From contig VWPU01000923.1 of the NCBI GenBank assembly GCA_013398955.1, positions 1 through 64,000 of the forward strand: a stretch of DNA of 64,000 nucleotides, written 5' to 3'. The translations under genes were made by a program, and so were the position numbers. Each line of letters starts with the position of its first letter. The stretch's first letter is position 1. Shown here piece after piece: positions 38,147 to 50,931 of this stretch. The notes beneath the pieces are model-generated. The model was not told where the DNA came from, did not search any database, and saw only the letters and a list, made by a program, of their open reading frames with translations. This DNA is from Callaeas wilsoni. Taxonomy: Eukaryota > Chordata > Aves > Passeriformes > Callaeidae.

Positions 38147-41100
38147 TTTTACTTTCATTTGCTATCACTTGCATTGGCCGTGATTCATTTCTCAATCTAA
38201 ACAGAGGCAAATGCGCTGAATACCGCATGGTGTAGAAATCAGGGGGTGTTGGGGTGTTCTTCCCTGTCATTCTTTGCAGGGAAAACCATCAGGAGAAGCT
38301 CTGTGTTGTGGAGGTTTGTAGCAAGCAGTGAACGAAGGCACAAAGGTGATACGAGACCTGCATAACCTGCGTATGTCAATTTAATTGAGAGACGTAATGG
38401 CCATTTTACTCATGGGCAATTTTATATTAAATATGCACAAGTAGCATAAGTGCTACTAATGGAGAAGGCTTTTTGGTGATGGGTTACTGCTTTTTGAAGA
38501 AGTGGTACCACACTCAGCTGAGACTAATGTACTTAAGCTAAACTACACCTTTAAAGTGTGCCTAATTGTCAGTTTTTATGCTAGGTACAAACCATAAAAA
38601 ATTTACAAAGAAAAATGCCTACAAACCTTTGGTACAACTTCATACAAGAGAAAGCAGGGACATGACCCATGGGCTGAGCAGTGGAGAGATGCAAGAGCAT
38701 CTCAAAACCAGCAGCCAGTACGAGGTTTGGTCAGAGGCAGGAGAGGTAGGTGGGGACTTGGGTAACACATATGTAAGCTACTGGCTCCGATAGGTACCTT
38801 TGGAAGTGCAGCTCTGGTAAAGGATTGTTGAAAGATACGTTCTGTGCTATTGCACAGTAAAATAAAACGAAACTGCAGCATGGTCCCACCTGGCCCAGCT
38901 GTGCAGTAGCTGTCAGGGACAGGACACACCAGCGTGTGGCTCCCACTCGCCATTGGGGTGAGGAGAAAAGGTTGAGCTGAAGTGATCCCCGGTGAGATTT
39001 CGGCACAGGAGGATGGCTGAGTGTGCAGAGCCTCCATGGTGCTGTGCAGAAGCTGCCTCCATGCCCTGAAGCTGGCACTACCTGCAGTGACAGGCTTCCT
39101 GCTGTGCTGCTGCCTTGCACCCCGGGAGGTAAAGGCCCCTTCTGAGAGACATGTAGTGATGATGGAGTGTTTTTCCTCTGACCAAGCCCTGAGCATCTGC
39201 AGCTGACCCTGGACCCTCCCAGCAGGTTGGTTGGAGGTCCACAGAGCCTTGGGAGCATCCTGGGAATGCCCTGGGCACCGGTCTGGCTGCTGTTGGCGGG
39301 ACTTGTGCCACTATGAGTCTGAGCAGGAAAAGAGTGAGGGGAATGGGAGGAAAAGACATCTGAACAGGAGCTGAAGGGGCAAAGAGATGACTGGGGGTTT
39401 GTAAAGCAATCAAGCACCAACTCGGCTTGCCCTGCTACCAGGTCCATGTCCTAAACCTGACCTGGCCTGACACTGTCTGCAGTGCTCATTGCCTCCACCT
39501 GTGTGTCACACAGGTTGTTCCCATTTCTGTGTGTGCCTGCCTGCTTGTCAGGCAGCTCTGTGCTCCTTCACATCCCACCCCAGGCCCCTAGCGAGACACT
39601 GAGGGGGCTGTGGCCGCCCCCAGAGGCAGTCAAGGGCAACCGGACCACATCTTTCAAACCTGGATTAAAATTTTCTTCTTCACAAAGAAGGAAAGGCACT
39701 TTTTCTGTCTTTTCATCTTATGCTTCTCATTTCAGGGGAACACCCAGTTGCTCAATTCCTCCCTAAAGTGAATCTGTAGGATGTGGAGAATTGCATTCTC
39801 CATTTTCAGTAGGGCTCTCAGGGCGATTTGCCTATTTTTTCTTTTTTTTTTCCATTTACATATGATAATCACATTGGGACCTCACAGTTACTGCAGACTT
39901 AATGACACTGAGATATGAAATGTTGTCTCTGATGGTTGTCAGGCAGGAAATCCTTAAAAACAGGCCTACTCATTTGAAACTATATCTATGGCTATAAGCT
40001 GTGGTAGGCAAACTGTGGAAAATATACACTGTAGAAATGTTTATGAGCAGAGCTGTGGTTTGATCATGCTGCTGCCACTTTTTTAAATTTATATTTCACT
40101 ACTGCAAAGTCTTACTATAAATTCTGGCTACAGTAATCTGTATTCTTATTAACAGCTTGGTTTAAGAAAAGAGGGATGTGTAGGAGGTAAAGGATTAAAA
40201 AACAGTATATGCATGCCTCAGATACCTCTTCTTAGCAAAAGCTTGCTTAAATGCAAAAAATGACAACAAGCCCTTATATCCCCGGCAGGAGGGGGCTGAG
40301 TAGAAGCTGGAAAGGGAAAAATCACATGCAGCCAGTGGGTGAAGGGCTGAGACATCAGGTGAAGCTATTTGCAGTGAGCTAGAAAGGATTTAGGAAACAG
40401 TCTATGCTTTTGATAAACAGGCACGTCATCACAGAGGAAGATAATATGCCAGAAGAAACTAGCTTACGAGGTATCTCCAAAGGACACTCGTGGGCTGCTT
40501 GGGAAGGGGATGCTGCTGCCTGTGGTGAGGGGACTGCAGGTCCCTGCTCCCGATCCCCTGCTTATCCCAGCACCATGCTGCTGCTGGGTCCTGCTGTGCT
40601 CTTGGGGTCTCACCCACAGGTTTTCACCCAACAAAATGGACTTGTGGGCCTTCCGAATTCCCACTCCCTCCTGAGCGAGGCTTGTGCCTGCACCCTGTTG
40701 ATGTGCAGCCAGCTTAATGCTGAGGGGCCAAACCCTAAAACATTCTCTCATTTAATGTGACTGAGGCGAACTTTAAAGTATCATGGTGTACTTTTTATAC
40801 CATGACTTTTCCTCCCAAGTTCTTCTAGCACTTCACCTGACAGAGATTTTTTTAAAAATTATTATTTCCAAAGTGAGCCAAACATAAGTGACCCCTCACC
40901 AACTTTTAATTTGAGCTCAAATGTAGATCTCCTTGTATTTGGGGGAATACCAGGCACTCTCATCTGAGCAAATATTACCAAGAGAGCCCTGATGGAAATA
41001 AAGTGCACAAAATGTAACCTGATGTTTCCAAAGGCAAAATTTTTTTAACCTCAAATGCCAGAAACACTGCTATAGCTATGTCTACACGTGGAGGCTGGGA

Positions 41101-44100
41101 TCTGGCCCAGCAGAGCTCTCAGTCTGTAATTGCTGTACCCAAATTAACAGATAGCCAGACCTCATGTCTCAGCTGGGAAGCAGCTACTAATGGCAAAGAG
41201 GCACTAAAGCACTTAAACCGTCTCTGAGACGTGCCTAATTGTGCAAAGTCTCCTCTCCTGGCCACCCTCACAGAGTTTAAATGAACACTTTTTTATTGTT
41301 GCTGTGCTGAAACAGAAGATGAGTATTTACACTGACAGGAGGAAGGAGGAACTTCACACCGCAACAGGGACAGCTTCTCAAGCCCCTCAGCTTTCTGTGG
41401 TAGCCGTCCAGCCATTGATTCCAGGCTTTCTCCTTGCAATATCCGAGATGTTAGCATAAATCACCCTTAACATCTGACTTTGCAGTGCAATGGGCCAAAA
41501 GCAGTCACAGCCAGACACAGACAAGAGACAGTTTAAGAGGCATTTCCTCACCTCCTCTTATTAAAGGTGGGAGTCAATCTGCCTAAACTGAGATAGAGGC
41601 TGACAGCCTTGCAATTGCAGATTAAAATTGGACAGCAGAAGCTTCTTCCCACCTCCCCCTGGCCTTTCACCTTGTCCCAGGTGGCTGCTGCTGCGGCAAA
41701 GATGTCCAAGACACTCACAAATCGGTGGGGTTGCCTGCAGTCTGGTGCACCAGGCTGAAGGAGAACCCCAACAAAAAGAATAGATGCCAAAGGGAGCCAG
41801 TGCTTAGATCAGGTGTTGTGCCCTTCACTGGGGTCCAGCAGCCCCTCCTATCAGGACCTTCTCCAATTCAGTGGGGATCTGATGCCAAATGCATGCCCCA
41901 GCAGCCACCTTTACCAGAGGAGGAAGCTGCTTTAGGCTTTCAGGTTGAGCAGTGTCCACTTCAAAAGGATGTGTAGAGAGTGTCCTCCTCCCCAGAACAC
42001 CCTGGCACCAAGGGGACAGGTCACCTCCTGGCCACTAGCATTTTTAAAACTGAGAGAGCCCAGATTCCCCTCACCTCTTCTTGGGAATGTCATAACTACC
42101 TAACTGTCCATCCTATCTGTCATCCAAAAAAGGCAGCTCTGCCGCATTAGGTGCCTCTGCTTAAAAATGCATGGACTAACCAAACAGTAAGAGGAGAGAG
42201 GTGCCTGGTATTTCCTCTTGCTGGATCAGCCTCTGGATGTCGTTACAGCAGCCCAACCCTTCCTATACTGGAAAAAAAGGAGGAAAAGCAGCATCACATA
42301 TTACCCTCCAGGCCTGTGTGCAAGGTGTGCTATCTCCAACTTGGGTTACATTCCCAGTAGCCACCCAACCTCTCCCCCTCAGTTTTGCCATTGCTCCATG
42401 TCATTGCTTTTGATGTGCGGATGGAAGGCAGGTTTTTCTTGTCAAGTATACTCTGAACTCAGATAATATGAGGATTTCAAGCCACGTGTTGAGGGTTGGC
42501 ACAGCCTGCAAATGGAGTGTTGATCATATAGACGGCAGTGAGATTAAGGAAAAGCAAGAGTTTGGGCTCAGTGGTGTGCCATATAGACATGTGGTATATG
42601 ATCATATGAAAGTGGTAACTTCATAGCACTGTCCTGATAGCACAGAAGAACAGTAGCTTTGTGCCAAAAGTAAAAACTTCTGTTTAAGTGAAAGCTTTAT
42701 CTTTTGATATTTTTCCAGTTCTTTGTAAAATTACATTGTTCTTCAGTATTCGTCTTCTGACAAAACACATACCAAGATCTTATGCTAAGACTGATCACTA
42801 AGAATTATTATTTCAGTCCCAGAAAGAGGTTTTGAAGTCCCCATCATCCCCCAGGAACTGAGAAATTCATGTCTCCTCAGCAGGCAGGTCCTTACTGCAG
42901 TGTTTGATGGGAAGCAGCTGCCTTGTTGCTTCTACTTCAAGTTTTCCCAATATGTTGTAAACCTGAGCAATCTAGTTCTTGCTGTGCTTTTCAGGAAGAC
43001 TCTCTGGCAAGAACACTCATGAGGAGGGAAAAAGGTAATTTGGGTTAAAAGACTTAAATCATCTGTGAGCCAATCTGCTGACATGAGTGGGAGTGGAGTG
43101 AGTTCAGCACTTGAGAAAGCAACCACCACCTCACAGGCTCAGAAAGAACAGTTCCTCTGCAAAACAGTGAGTAATAATTCTGGTTATGTCACTGTCTCTC
43201 CTTGGGGAAAACTAAATATATCCTGATACCATTGCTCCTAAGTTTGCTTTTTGATTGCTCTTCTTCAATTTATGCTCAATTAAGCACCGATGCCTTCTCC
43301 AGAATTAGCCATGGAAATCTAAGAGACCAGTCACTCCAATAAAGCAAGCAGCTTTATTGGGTCCTGCTTACTGATGCTCCTAAGCCCTCTTAGTGCCCTG
43401 CTACTTTTGTCCACGCACTTCTGCTGGAGCTGGACAGAGACAAAAAAGAGAGAAACCTTTCAGAATCTGCATATTCACAGGGCACATCAGTCTGCTTTTG
43501 TTGGTGCTCTCAGATAGCATCTGTCTCCTGAGACATGATTCATGGGTAGCTGTTTGCTTAGCAAGTTATCTCTTTGCTGGCTAAGTAGGCTTATGAACAA
43601 ACAGGTGTTGGAATGAGCCGAGGTTTGCCAAAGTTTGCTTGCTTGGGGCACGGCATTATCTGTTGGAAGCTGACTGTGCACTCGCCTTGCTCCAGCACAA
43701 AGGAAGATGTGTTCACCCCTGCACCTTTTTGTGTCTTTAGTTTGGGGAGAGGGATCTTGGGAAGAAGCAATGATGTACCTGAGTGACCACTGGATGTCAT
43801 AGTACCCCACACTGCTTCCACAGCCTCCTCTGTCAAGTAAAAAGAGCAAACATGATTAAGAACAAGCATCTTGCTGCTGGAGCTTCTGTGTTAAAAGCTG
43901 CAAGGGTAAGCTCAGCACTTCAGGTCCTAAAATAGGATGGAGATGAGTACGAGAAGTATGACTAGAGTTCTGGGAAAAAACTCTGTCACTTGGGCATTGT
44001 TGTGATGGATGTGGAGGACAGGGTGGCCTCTGCTTGCTCCAACACCTCAAATACTGCTTTAGCATTGAAAATAGGATCAGACCTCACATATGCCAACTGG

Positions 44101-44874
44101 AGAGACTCAAGAGGACTGCCAAGCAGTGAAGGACAGTCACCATCCTGGCAGGAGTATGGGGAAGTGTTTGCATATGCTGGGAAAGAAATGGGTTTGTTCC
44201 TGATGGAGATGTGCCTGGTGTGCACCTTCCGAAGGACTCTGTGGCGTGGTTTCCATCTCCTGCTGTTCATGCTTAGGCAGCACTGGCCTTGTCCATACCC
44301 AGTGTTTTCCACCCCCCCCGTGTCTCACACACACAGAGTCCCAGCATCATCTTGCATGTGGACCCGCAGTGTGTGTCTCACAGGGCAAACCTCAACCGTT
44401 CGGATTCCGAGCAGGGATTTCTTCCACAGCGGAACACCAACAAGGCCCTAAGTGAGGGCAGAAAACCAACAAGAGGTGAGAATGTTGGGAAGATGGAGGA
44501 ACAGGCTGCTGCTATGGGGACACAAGATGCCTGCTGAGACAAGGGAAGACGGGTCTGACCCCATCTGTGCTTGTGTTTCCCACCATAGCTGTGGCACCAG
44601 CGTACATGGTTGTCCAGGCAGCTCCTTAGATTTACCACCATATTATTTATTCTTGTAAGCAATTTCCTCACTCTGCTGGGGAGCAGAGCTCAGTGCACAC
44701 TGGAGCAAGTGCAGCTTGGTTGGTAGGAGCCCAGTGCACTGATGAGGACACAGTGCAAAAAACAGACCCAACTTTTGTTGTTGATTTTGGTCCTTCAGAA
44801 ATTTTAAAGGCAAGCAGGGGCTGTGTGTTGCACACCATAAAATTGTATCAAAAGATTGCTGCATCAAGCCTGTA

Positions 44875-45180
44875 ACTTCTTGTTAAGGTATGACGTGGCC
44901 TTTAAAAAGGCATCCAGCCTTGATTTAAACACTTTGCATACTGGGGCATCGAGCGTGTCTGTGCACCTCATTGTGAATCCCAATTAATATCGTTTCTGCT
45001 CCTTGCCCAGAGGCTGTGCTTGATATGCATTTGTTCTTTGGATTAAAGAATTTTCTATTGGCGCTGATTTCATCATGAAGATACACCTAACATCAGACTA
45101 GCTCAACACAGCCCCTTCTTTGTTAAGCCGAGCAGGTTGAACCTCAGGAGTTTCTCAGTACATTTGCTCCTGTAACTGTG
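44875..45180 (-). mobile_element. Ancient CR1/L3-like LINE 3' fragment
   Basis: The segment contains GGCATCCAGCCTTGATTTAA, CTTTGGATTAAAGAATTTTC, AACACAGCCCCTTCTTTGTTA and AGCAGGTTGAACCTCAGGAG. Their order fits the reverse complement of the 3' part of old CR1/L3 elements. Divergence is high and the boundaries are approximate. Confidence 0.6.
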
Positions 45181-48100
45181 GTTTGAATCCTGCGTTTAGC
45201 ATCCATTTAAAGTGTGGGCATCCACAGTGGATACCAGTGGCTGGTACCAATCCCAGCAATGCTGCTTGCAGTATTGATACTCCCTTCTTGTGTACAGCAG
45301 AAAGCCCATTCTTTGCCTGGGGATTGCATGAGCTCGCTCACATCCCTCTCTGCAGGCAGACAGGCCAATTTCATGGCTCTTCATTGCTTTTGGAAGTTGG
45401 TGGGGGGAAACTTTAGCCCGTTCTCTGCTCCTGTGTTTGTCTGGTCCTCTCCCTCTGCACTCTATCAGCTTGTACAGGTTTGGCTTTTGTTTGAACTCCT
45501 GTCTGAGCTGCTTCAATTGACTCCAACAGCAGGAAACTACACAAACTGAGGTTCTTTCTGAGGTAGTTTTCTGCAATTATGTGAGGGAAAATGGCCCACA
45601 GGGGATCTGTCACTCACTGGCACACGGTGAGCAGCAGGAACAAAGGGCTGGGAGCAGGGAGAGGGCAGAGGGGAGGCAGAAGTGGATGTGTGCCCTACTG
45701 GTGCCTATGCACTGGCCAAGGTTGTCCTTGTGAGGGATGGCTAGGTCTTAAATGATCCTGTTTTACTGCCATGACCTGGTCCTGAAGGTAGGTCTTTCCT
45801 AATGATCCTTGTGAAACAGCTGCGTGAGCACTTCTAGAAAAGAGAAGGGCCTGATCTTTGGGTTAAAAGCCATTTTAAATGGGTTGTCCATCCTTATTTT
45901 GTAAATGTATGGTCCCCTGTGGTGACTATGGGGTGAACAGTTCCATTACCATATGCAGATGACAAAAAGTAGTGACAGCACATCCCACTTACAAACCACT
46001 GTCTGTAGGTATTTCTGCAAAGACATTTGCAAAAATGAGCCAGTCCCCATTTATAGACACATGAAGTTAAAGCTACTTTTTTAGTGGCTCAGCCACTGAG
46101 AACAGGGTTCAGTTGACACTGTGGAAGAACCTGTCTTTCACCAGCTGGTTATTCAACCATAAGCTGCAGAAACCTGCAGTGAGATGTTTTTAATCAACCA
46201 GGATTTTGTGTTGAGCCAGGTAAAATCTTGGGCAACTGCAACAAAACCAGCTCCTTTCCTAGCTTATAAATGCTGAGAAACTTGTCAGGTACCCTCTTGT
46301 GAGAGAGGATAATGTGGTGGAAGCTTTGTCATCATCAGCTATTCAGAAAGCATTGCACCTGGATCCTGTCTCTAAGCCCTCAGCGCCTTAGATAAGACAG
46401 TGATATAAAAGATGAGTGTATGTTTTTGTGTGCGTAAAAGCCTGGTGTTCAGGGCATTAAATCTGCCTCCTTGTGAGGAATTTCTGGAGAACTGTATGTC
46501 AGCTTATTATTCTTCGCTTCAGCACTGGATACTTGGTGGCTGACTACTTCCACCTATTTGTTCCAGAATTATGGCAGTTTTATTTAGGTGATAATAGGAG
46601 CACTGTGCTGTTTTATGAGAATGTAATCCAATTCTCAAGTGGATGAACACTCTTCAAGGCCACGTAGTTTATCCTGATGATTCAAGGAACTGAATTACTG
46701 ACCAAAAAAGTAGTGGTGTTCCTTCTCATGTTGTTATGCTCCAATTCTCCACAGGCTAAATAAATGTTCAAAATATCTGTGACGTGAGAAGAAAGATCAT
46801 AAGGAGCTGATGGGAATGACAATGAGGAGCAGAATGGCAGAAGGAGCTGGATAGGGAGATATTTTATTATTTCCTTACTAATTATGGGAGTAATTTCTTG
46901 ATGATGTTCCTCATCTTTCAGACAGGGAATGTACCTTCACCTGAAATCCTCTGGCTCTGGGTTAGTCACAAATGATATAACTTCCACAGGCCCAAGGAGC
47001 TGAGGGGTAAAGGCTATTCACAGGGGCCAGAGTCCAGTCTGTAGCTGAATACCACAGGATTAAAATGCTCTAGCTCTTGCCCTGTGCAGGTTCAGGCTGC
47101 TTACACATGGAGCCAGCACGAGCTGGCTCTGCTTTTCTCCCTCTGCTCTGCTTTGTTGTACTACTTGCTTTTGAAAGGGATTTAAACTGACTTATACAAT
47201 TTAAATAATAGGGTTTTGATATAAATGTGCAGGTGTATGATATGCGTTATGTAGAAAATAAACACCTACCTGGTGGCTGCTTGCAGCCCTCAATAAGGCT
47301 GAGGTGCACAGGATGCAGCTCGGGACTGGGTCCATGGTCTTTAATTAGACACTCTCCTAGTCTGTTAATGTGTGCTACAGACTGCAAGAAATACACTGCT
47401 GAGAACTATTATGCTCCCACTCTTGCTCTGAGGCTTTGTGCATCTCTGCTGGCACTGTTTGTGCTCCGACAGGAGCTAGTTGGGATTAGGTCTATAAATG
47501 GCAGCTTACCTTAAGCATTGCAGAGATGGCATTTTTATCTCAGGGGCAGCTGATTTCACAACATTGGTGGAGGATGTTTTCTGCTTTTCTGCAAGCCACT
47601 GGTGTAGGGTCTCGCTCTGGCACTGTCACCTCTGCACAGACCCGAGTGAAGATACTCCCTCTAGGCTTAGTGGGAACTCCTGGGAACCAGAGGTTTGCTG
47701 GTTGCTTCTCAGCCCCATCTTCTGGAGTCAGGTGAATTTGGAGCTGTTTGGAGGGTTGCCCTCCAGCCACTATAGAGACACCACTCATGTTTCAGCCTAA
47801 AGATTCAGGTCAGGAGGGAGAAAATCTGTAATGCTCATCAGAGGTGCCCAACACCTCGAAAAGAGCCTGCAGTGAACTATTTTGGGAGTTTGCAGAGCAC
47901 TGAAATGCTAATTAAAATTACAATTAATTTAAAAATACCAGATAAATATTACCACTTCCAGTACACTTAGATATTTATTCCTCGTTTGAGCATGCGGTCT
48001 TAATTCTGGTGTACTTTTTCCTTTGGACTACTTAAAAGTTGAGGCTTACTAAGTCCAAACATCTCTTAGGTCCTTTTGAGGCTGATAAAAAGGAAGCATT

Positions 48101-49364
48101 CAATAAATGTAGTGCATTTAGTCATTATTTAATAGCGTATATCAAAGTTATCAGTCTGATAAACATCACTGGCTGTGGTACTCCAGTGTTGTGCTGGAGG
48201 CAGGCTGCTTGCCCAGGCACTGGATCTGCTGTTGACTTTATCTTCTGCTGGTGGCTCATTAGTACCTTTCAGACCAGCAGTAGTCTCACAAATGCTTGGC
48301 TAGGAATGCTTTAGAGGATTATTTTTTAAAAAATAAAATTAAGTAATTAGTCCAGGAGCTAATTAAACTTAGCATTTGGTTTTCTAGGGTAGCACATGAA
48401 TCACAAATTTGAAGACAGGGTTAATTTATCTCTTGGTGACAAATCTATGTAACTGACGTGCCATTTTGGGGACAGACGCAGGTACTTATTCAAATAAGTC
48501 ATGGATAGAAGATATGTGCATTAATTATCCTATGACAGCTGCAGCCAGATTTCACAAAACATTTATCTACCTAGAATAAGTTAAATAAACTCTCTTGCTC
48601 TGAGGGATGCTTCTGGCATGGTACTTTCCCCACATCTGAGCACATCTTCTGATAACCAGTGCCATTCGTGACTGCAAAGCACGTGGAGGAACAAGTCCTG
48701 GTGAAGCTATTTAAATGGATGAGCAAGGATGCCGGCATTAACTGGGAACTGCCCTGTGTTGGTATTCATGACGACTCTCCTTCTTTTTCCACTGACCTTG
48801 TCAACAAGTCAGTGTTATACTCAAATACTGTCTCACTGGTGAGGCAAGAGCTGGCAGTGGTGGTCCCAGTCAGCTCCAGTGTCATTAGTCTGTGTCAGAA
48901 AACCCTCTGCCAGACACGTGAGGGTGACAGTAGTGTGGTAATATTTACAGACATGCATACTTTGTGACAAATGACCAGTGCCTTGGAAATGAAAACTGAA
49001 TAATAAACAAATCTTCATATTAAAAGAACAATAAAAGGGATCACATGGATATACAAGCAAGATGAAAGTAAATCTGAAAATAAAGGGCTCCAGGGAAAAA
49101 GAAGAGATTCCCAGCACATGAATTTTGTGGGGAAGTGAAAGATAATGAAGCTTGTTGGGAGATGACCGGTGGCTGTCGCAGCACCTAGCCATGGCAGGAT
49201 GGCAGTTCAGACGCTGTCCCCCTGCATGGACTGTGAGACAGGGCTGTTTGCAAGAGATACGCAGGCTGAAATGTCCTTGGCCTCACCAAAGTGAGATCAA
49301 GGTCTGGGCTTTTCAATATGTTTTGAGGGTGATGTATGTATACAGGTCACCTGTACGTATAGTA
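45181..49364. other. Intergenic, no gene seen
   Basis: Unique sequence. AT-rich, homeobox-site-like blocks lie at 47880-47970 and 48105-48190. A 102-codon frame at 48659-48967 has a weak resemblance to hAT transposases (see findings). No exon, RNA or intact repeat is supported. Confidence 0.55.
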
Positions 49365-49511
49365 CATTGGAAGAGGTTGCCCAGAGAAGCTGTCGATGCA
49401 CCATCTCTGGAGGTGTTCAGAGCCAGACTGTATGGGCCTTTGAGCAACCTGGTCTAGTGGAAAGGGATGCTCTTCGCAAGTCCCTTCTAACCCAATCATT
49501 CTATGACTCCC
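49365..49511 (+). mobile_element. CR1 LINE 3'-end fragment
   Basis: In sense orientation it reads GAAGAGGTTGCCCAGAGAAG, CTGGAGGTGTTCAGAGCCAG, TTTGAGCAACCTGGTCTAGT, then CAAGTCCCTTCTAACCCAAT and ATTCTATGACT, the CR1 3' terminus. The last part is slightly shortened relative to the consensus. It is 5'-truncated, as expected for target-primed reverse transcription. Confidence 0.93.
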
Positions 49512-50916
49512 TGGTGTTGTCCGTGCACAGATATGTAAATGGACATCTAGGTGCCTGGATAAGAGACTCCATAGGTGCTTCCTGCCAGCTGGCTTAGGAG
49601 GAAACAAGTCCTTTTGGGCATGCCTTCCTCCTTCCACTAACTGGAGGTAGGTCCAAGTGGATGAGATCAGACTGTGGGTCAGAGCTGTGGATAGACAAGG
49701 AGAGGGTCCTTCCTCCCTCAGCTATCAAGGGTACCTGCCTTTCTCCTCTTGCTGATGGATGGATGTAATGTTTGGCCACTGATTTTCCATCCTCTGAGCT
49801 GTAGGCACATTTTAAGTCCTATCCTCAGCAGATAGATTTCCTTGTGTCATTGCAAGGAATTCCACGATCTGCTGAGCAGGATTACAGAGGGCTCTGTCCA
49901 GCCTGTGATCTCGCAAGAGTACACAGCATGGAAGAAAAACACAATTCTCTTAAGGAAAAAACACTCTAAACAAGTTGGGAAAAATGAGCAGAATAACCTG
50001 TATTTATGAGCCCTTATGGGTGTCTGAATAAACTTAGATTATGAGAAGCTAGGGCATCCTATTTAAACATGGATCCTGTGAGCAGATAAGGGACTCTCTA
50101 ATCTCCTCCTAATTTGTTGTTGTGGTTGGTAGGTATGTCTTTGTAAATTTTAAAGGACTAAGATAATATTGAATGGGCAGTATAAAAACAGCTGGATCAA
50201 CAAGACAGTGAAATCTTCAGGACACGAGGAATAAGCCACACACATTCCTCTATAGCTCTCTCCTCCCCGTTCATCTCACAATGTTTGGTTAAGCTCTTTT
50301 GTAAACAATTAATATTGTGTACATTGAGGGTATTTTTATGCATCCTTTGATGTGGGCATTGCTTGAGTACAGCTGAGACAAATTTTCAGCTGTTTCAGTT
50401 TTTAACTGTACATGTAGCTTAGAGATTACTAAGTATTAGGAATGAGCATTAATGCTTGTCAGAGCAGGAGCAGGTTCCACAGGTGGTAAAGATATCTCTC
50501 CAGCAGCTGTCACCCTGCAGGCTGCCACTCACTTTAATCTTCCTGTCACCCATATTTCTCAGGCACTTGGCAGCCCCTCAATTTCAGTACCAAAAATTAT
50601 GTGCTTCAGAACTTTCATGACGAAATTTAATAGTTTGGTTATATTACAGGGAGGAATCTACCGTAAATTGTGTTTCTGAATTGCCTTAATTTTTTTTTAA
50701 TAACCCATTTAGTGTGTCAGTCACAGCATGTCCCATCTTAGAGCTATGGCAAATTAAAGGTGTCTAATGAGAAATCCTTTTCGGACAAGCTACGCTAAGG
50801 GCCATTAAGAAAAGTTCTCCAGCGAATTCAAAAAGTTTGGAGTGGTACAGAGCAGTGACACTTCAAATGTGCACAAACAGGACTTGGGCATAACAACCCT
50901 CTGAACAGCTTCACTC

Positions 50917-50931
50917 TGTGTGTGTGTGTGT
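50917..50931. repeat. (TG)n microsatellite
   Basis: Short pure TG tract. Confidence 0.85.

Larger units (their letters stand above)
28511..44874. other. Intergenic, no gene seen
   Basis: About 16 kb with no recognisable exon. Besides a possible SINE remnant (33525-33585), palindromes near 33125, 33244 and 38117, and A/T runs, I see only unique sequence. Several moderately long open frames occur, the longest at 38731-39447 on the - strand, but they are Ser/Pro-rich or low-complexity, overlap each other on both strands and match nothing I recognise. AT-rich blocks near 33145-33270 and 38380-38470 resemble conserved non-coding elements. Confidence 0.55.

Noticed and set aside
43990..44451. 153-codon + frame
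   Set aside because: No recognised motifs, overlapped by frames in all directions, and includes a C homopolymer and CA-rich stretch.
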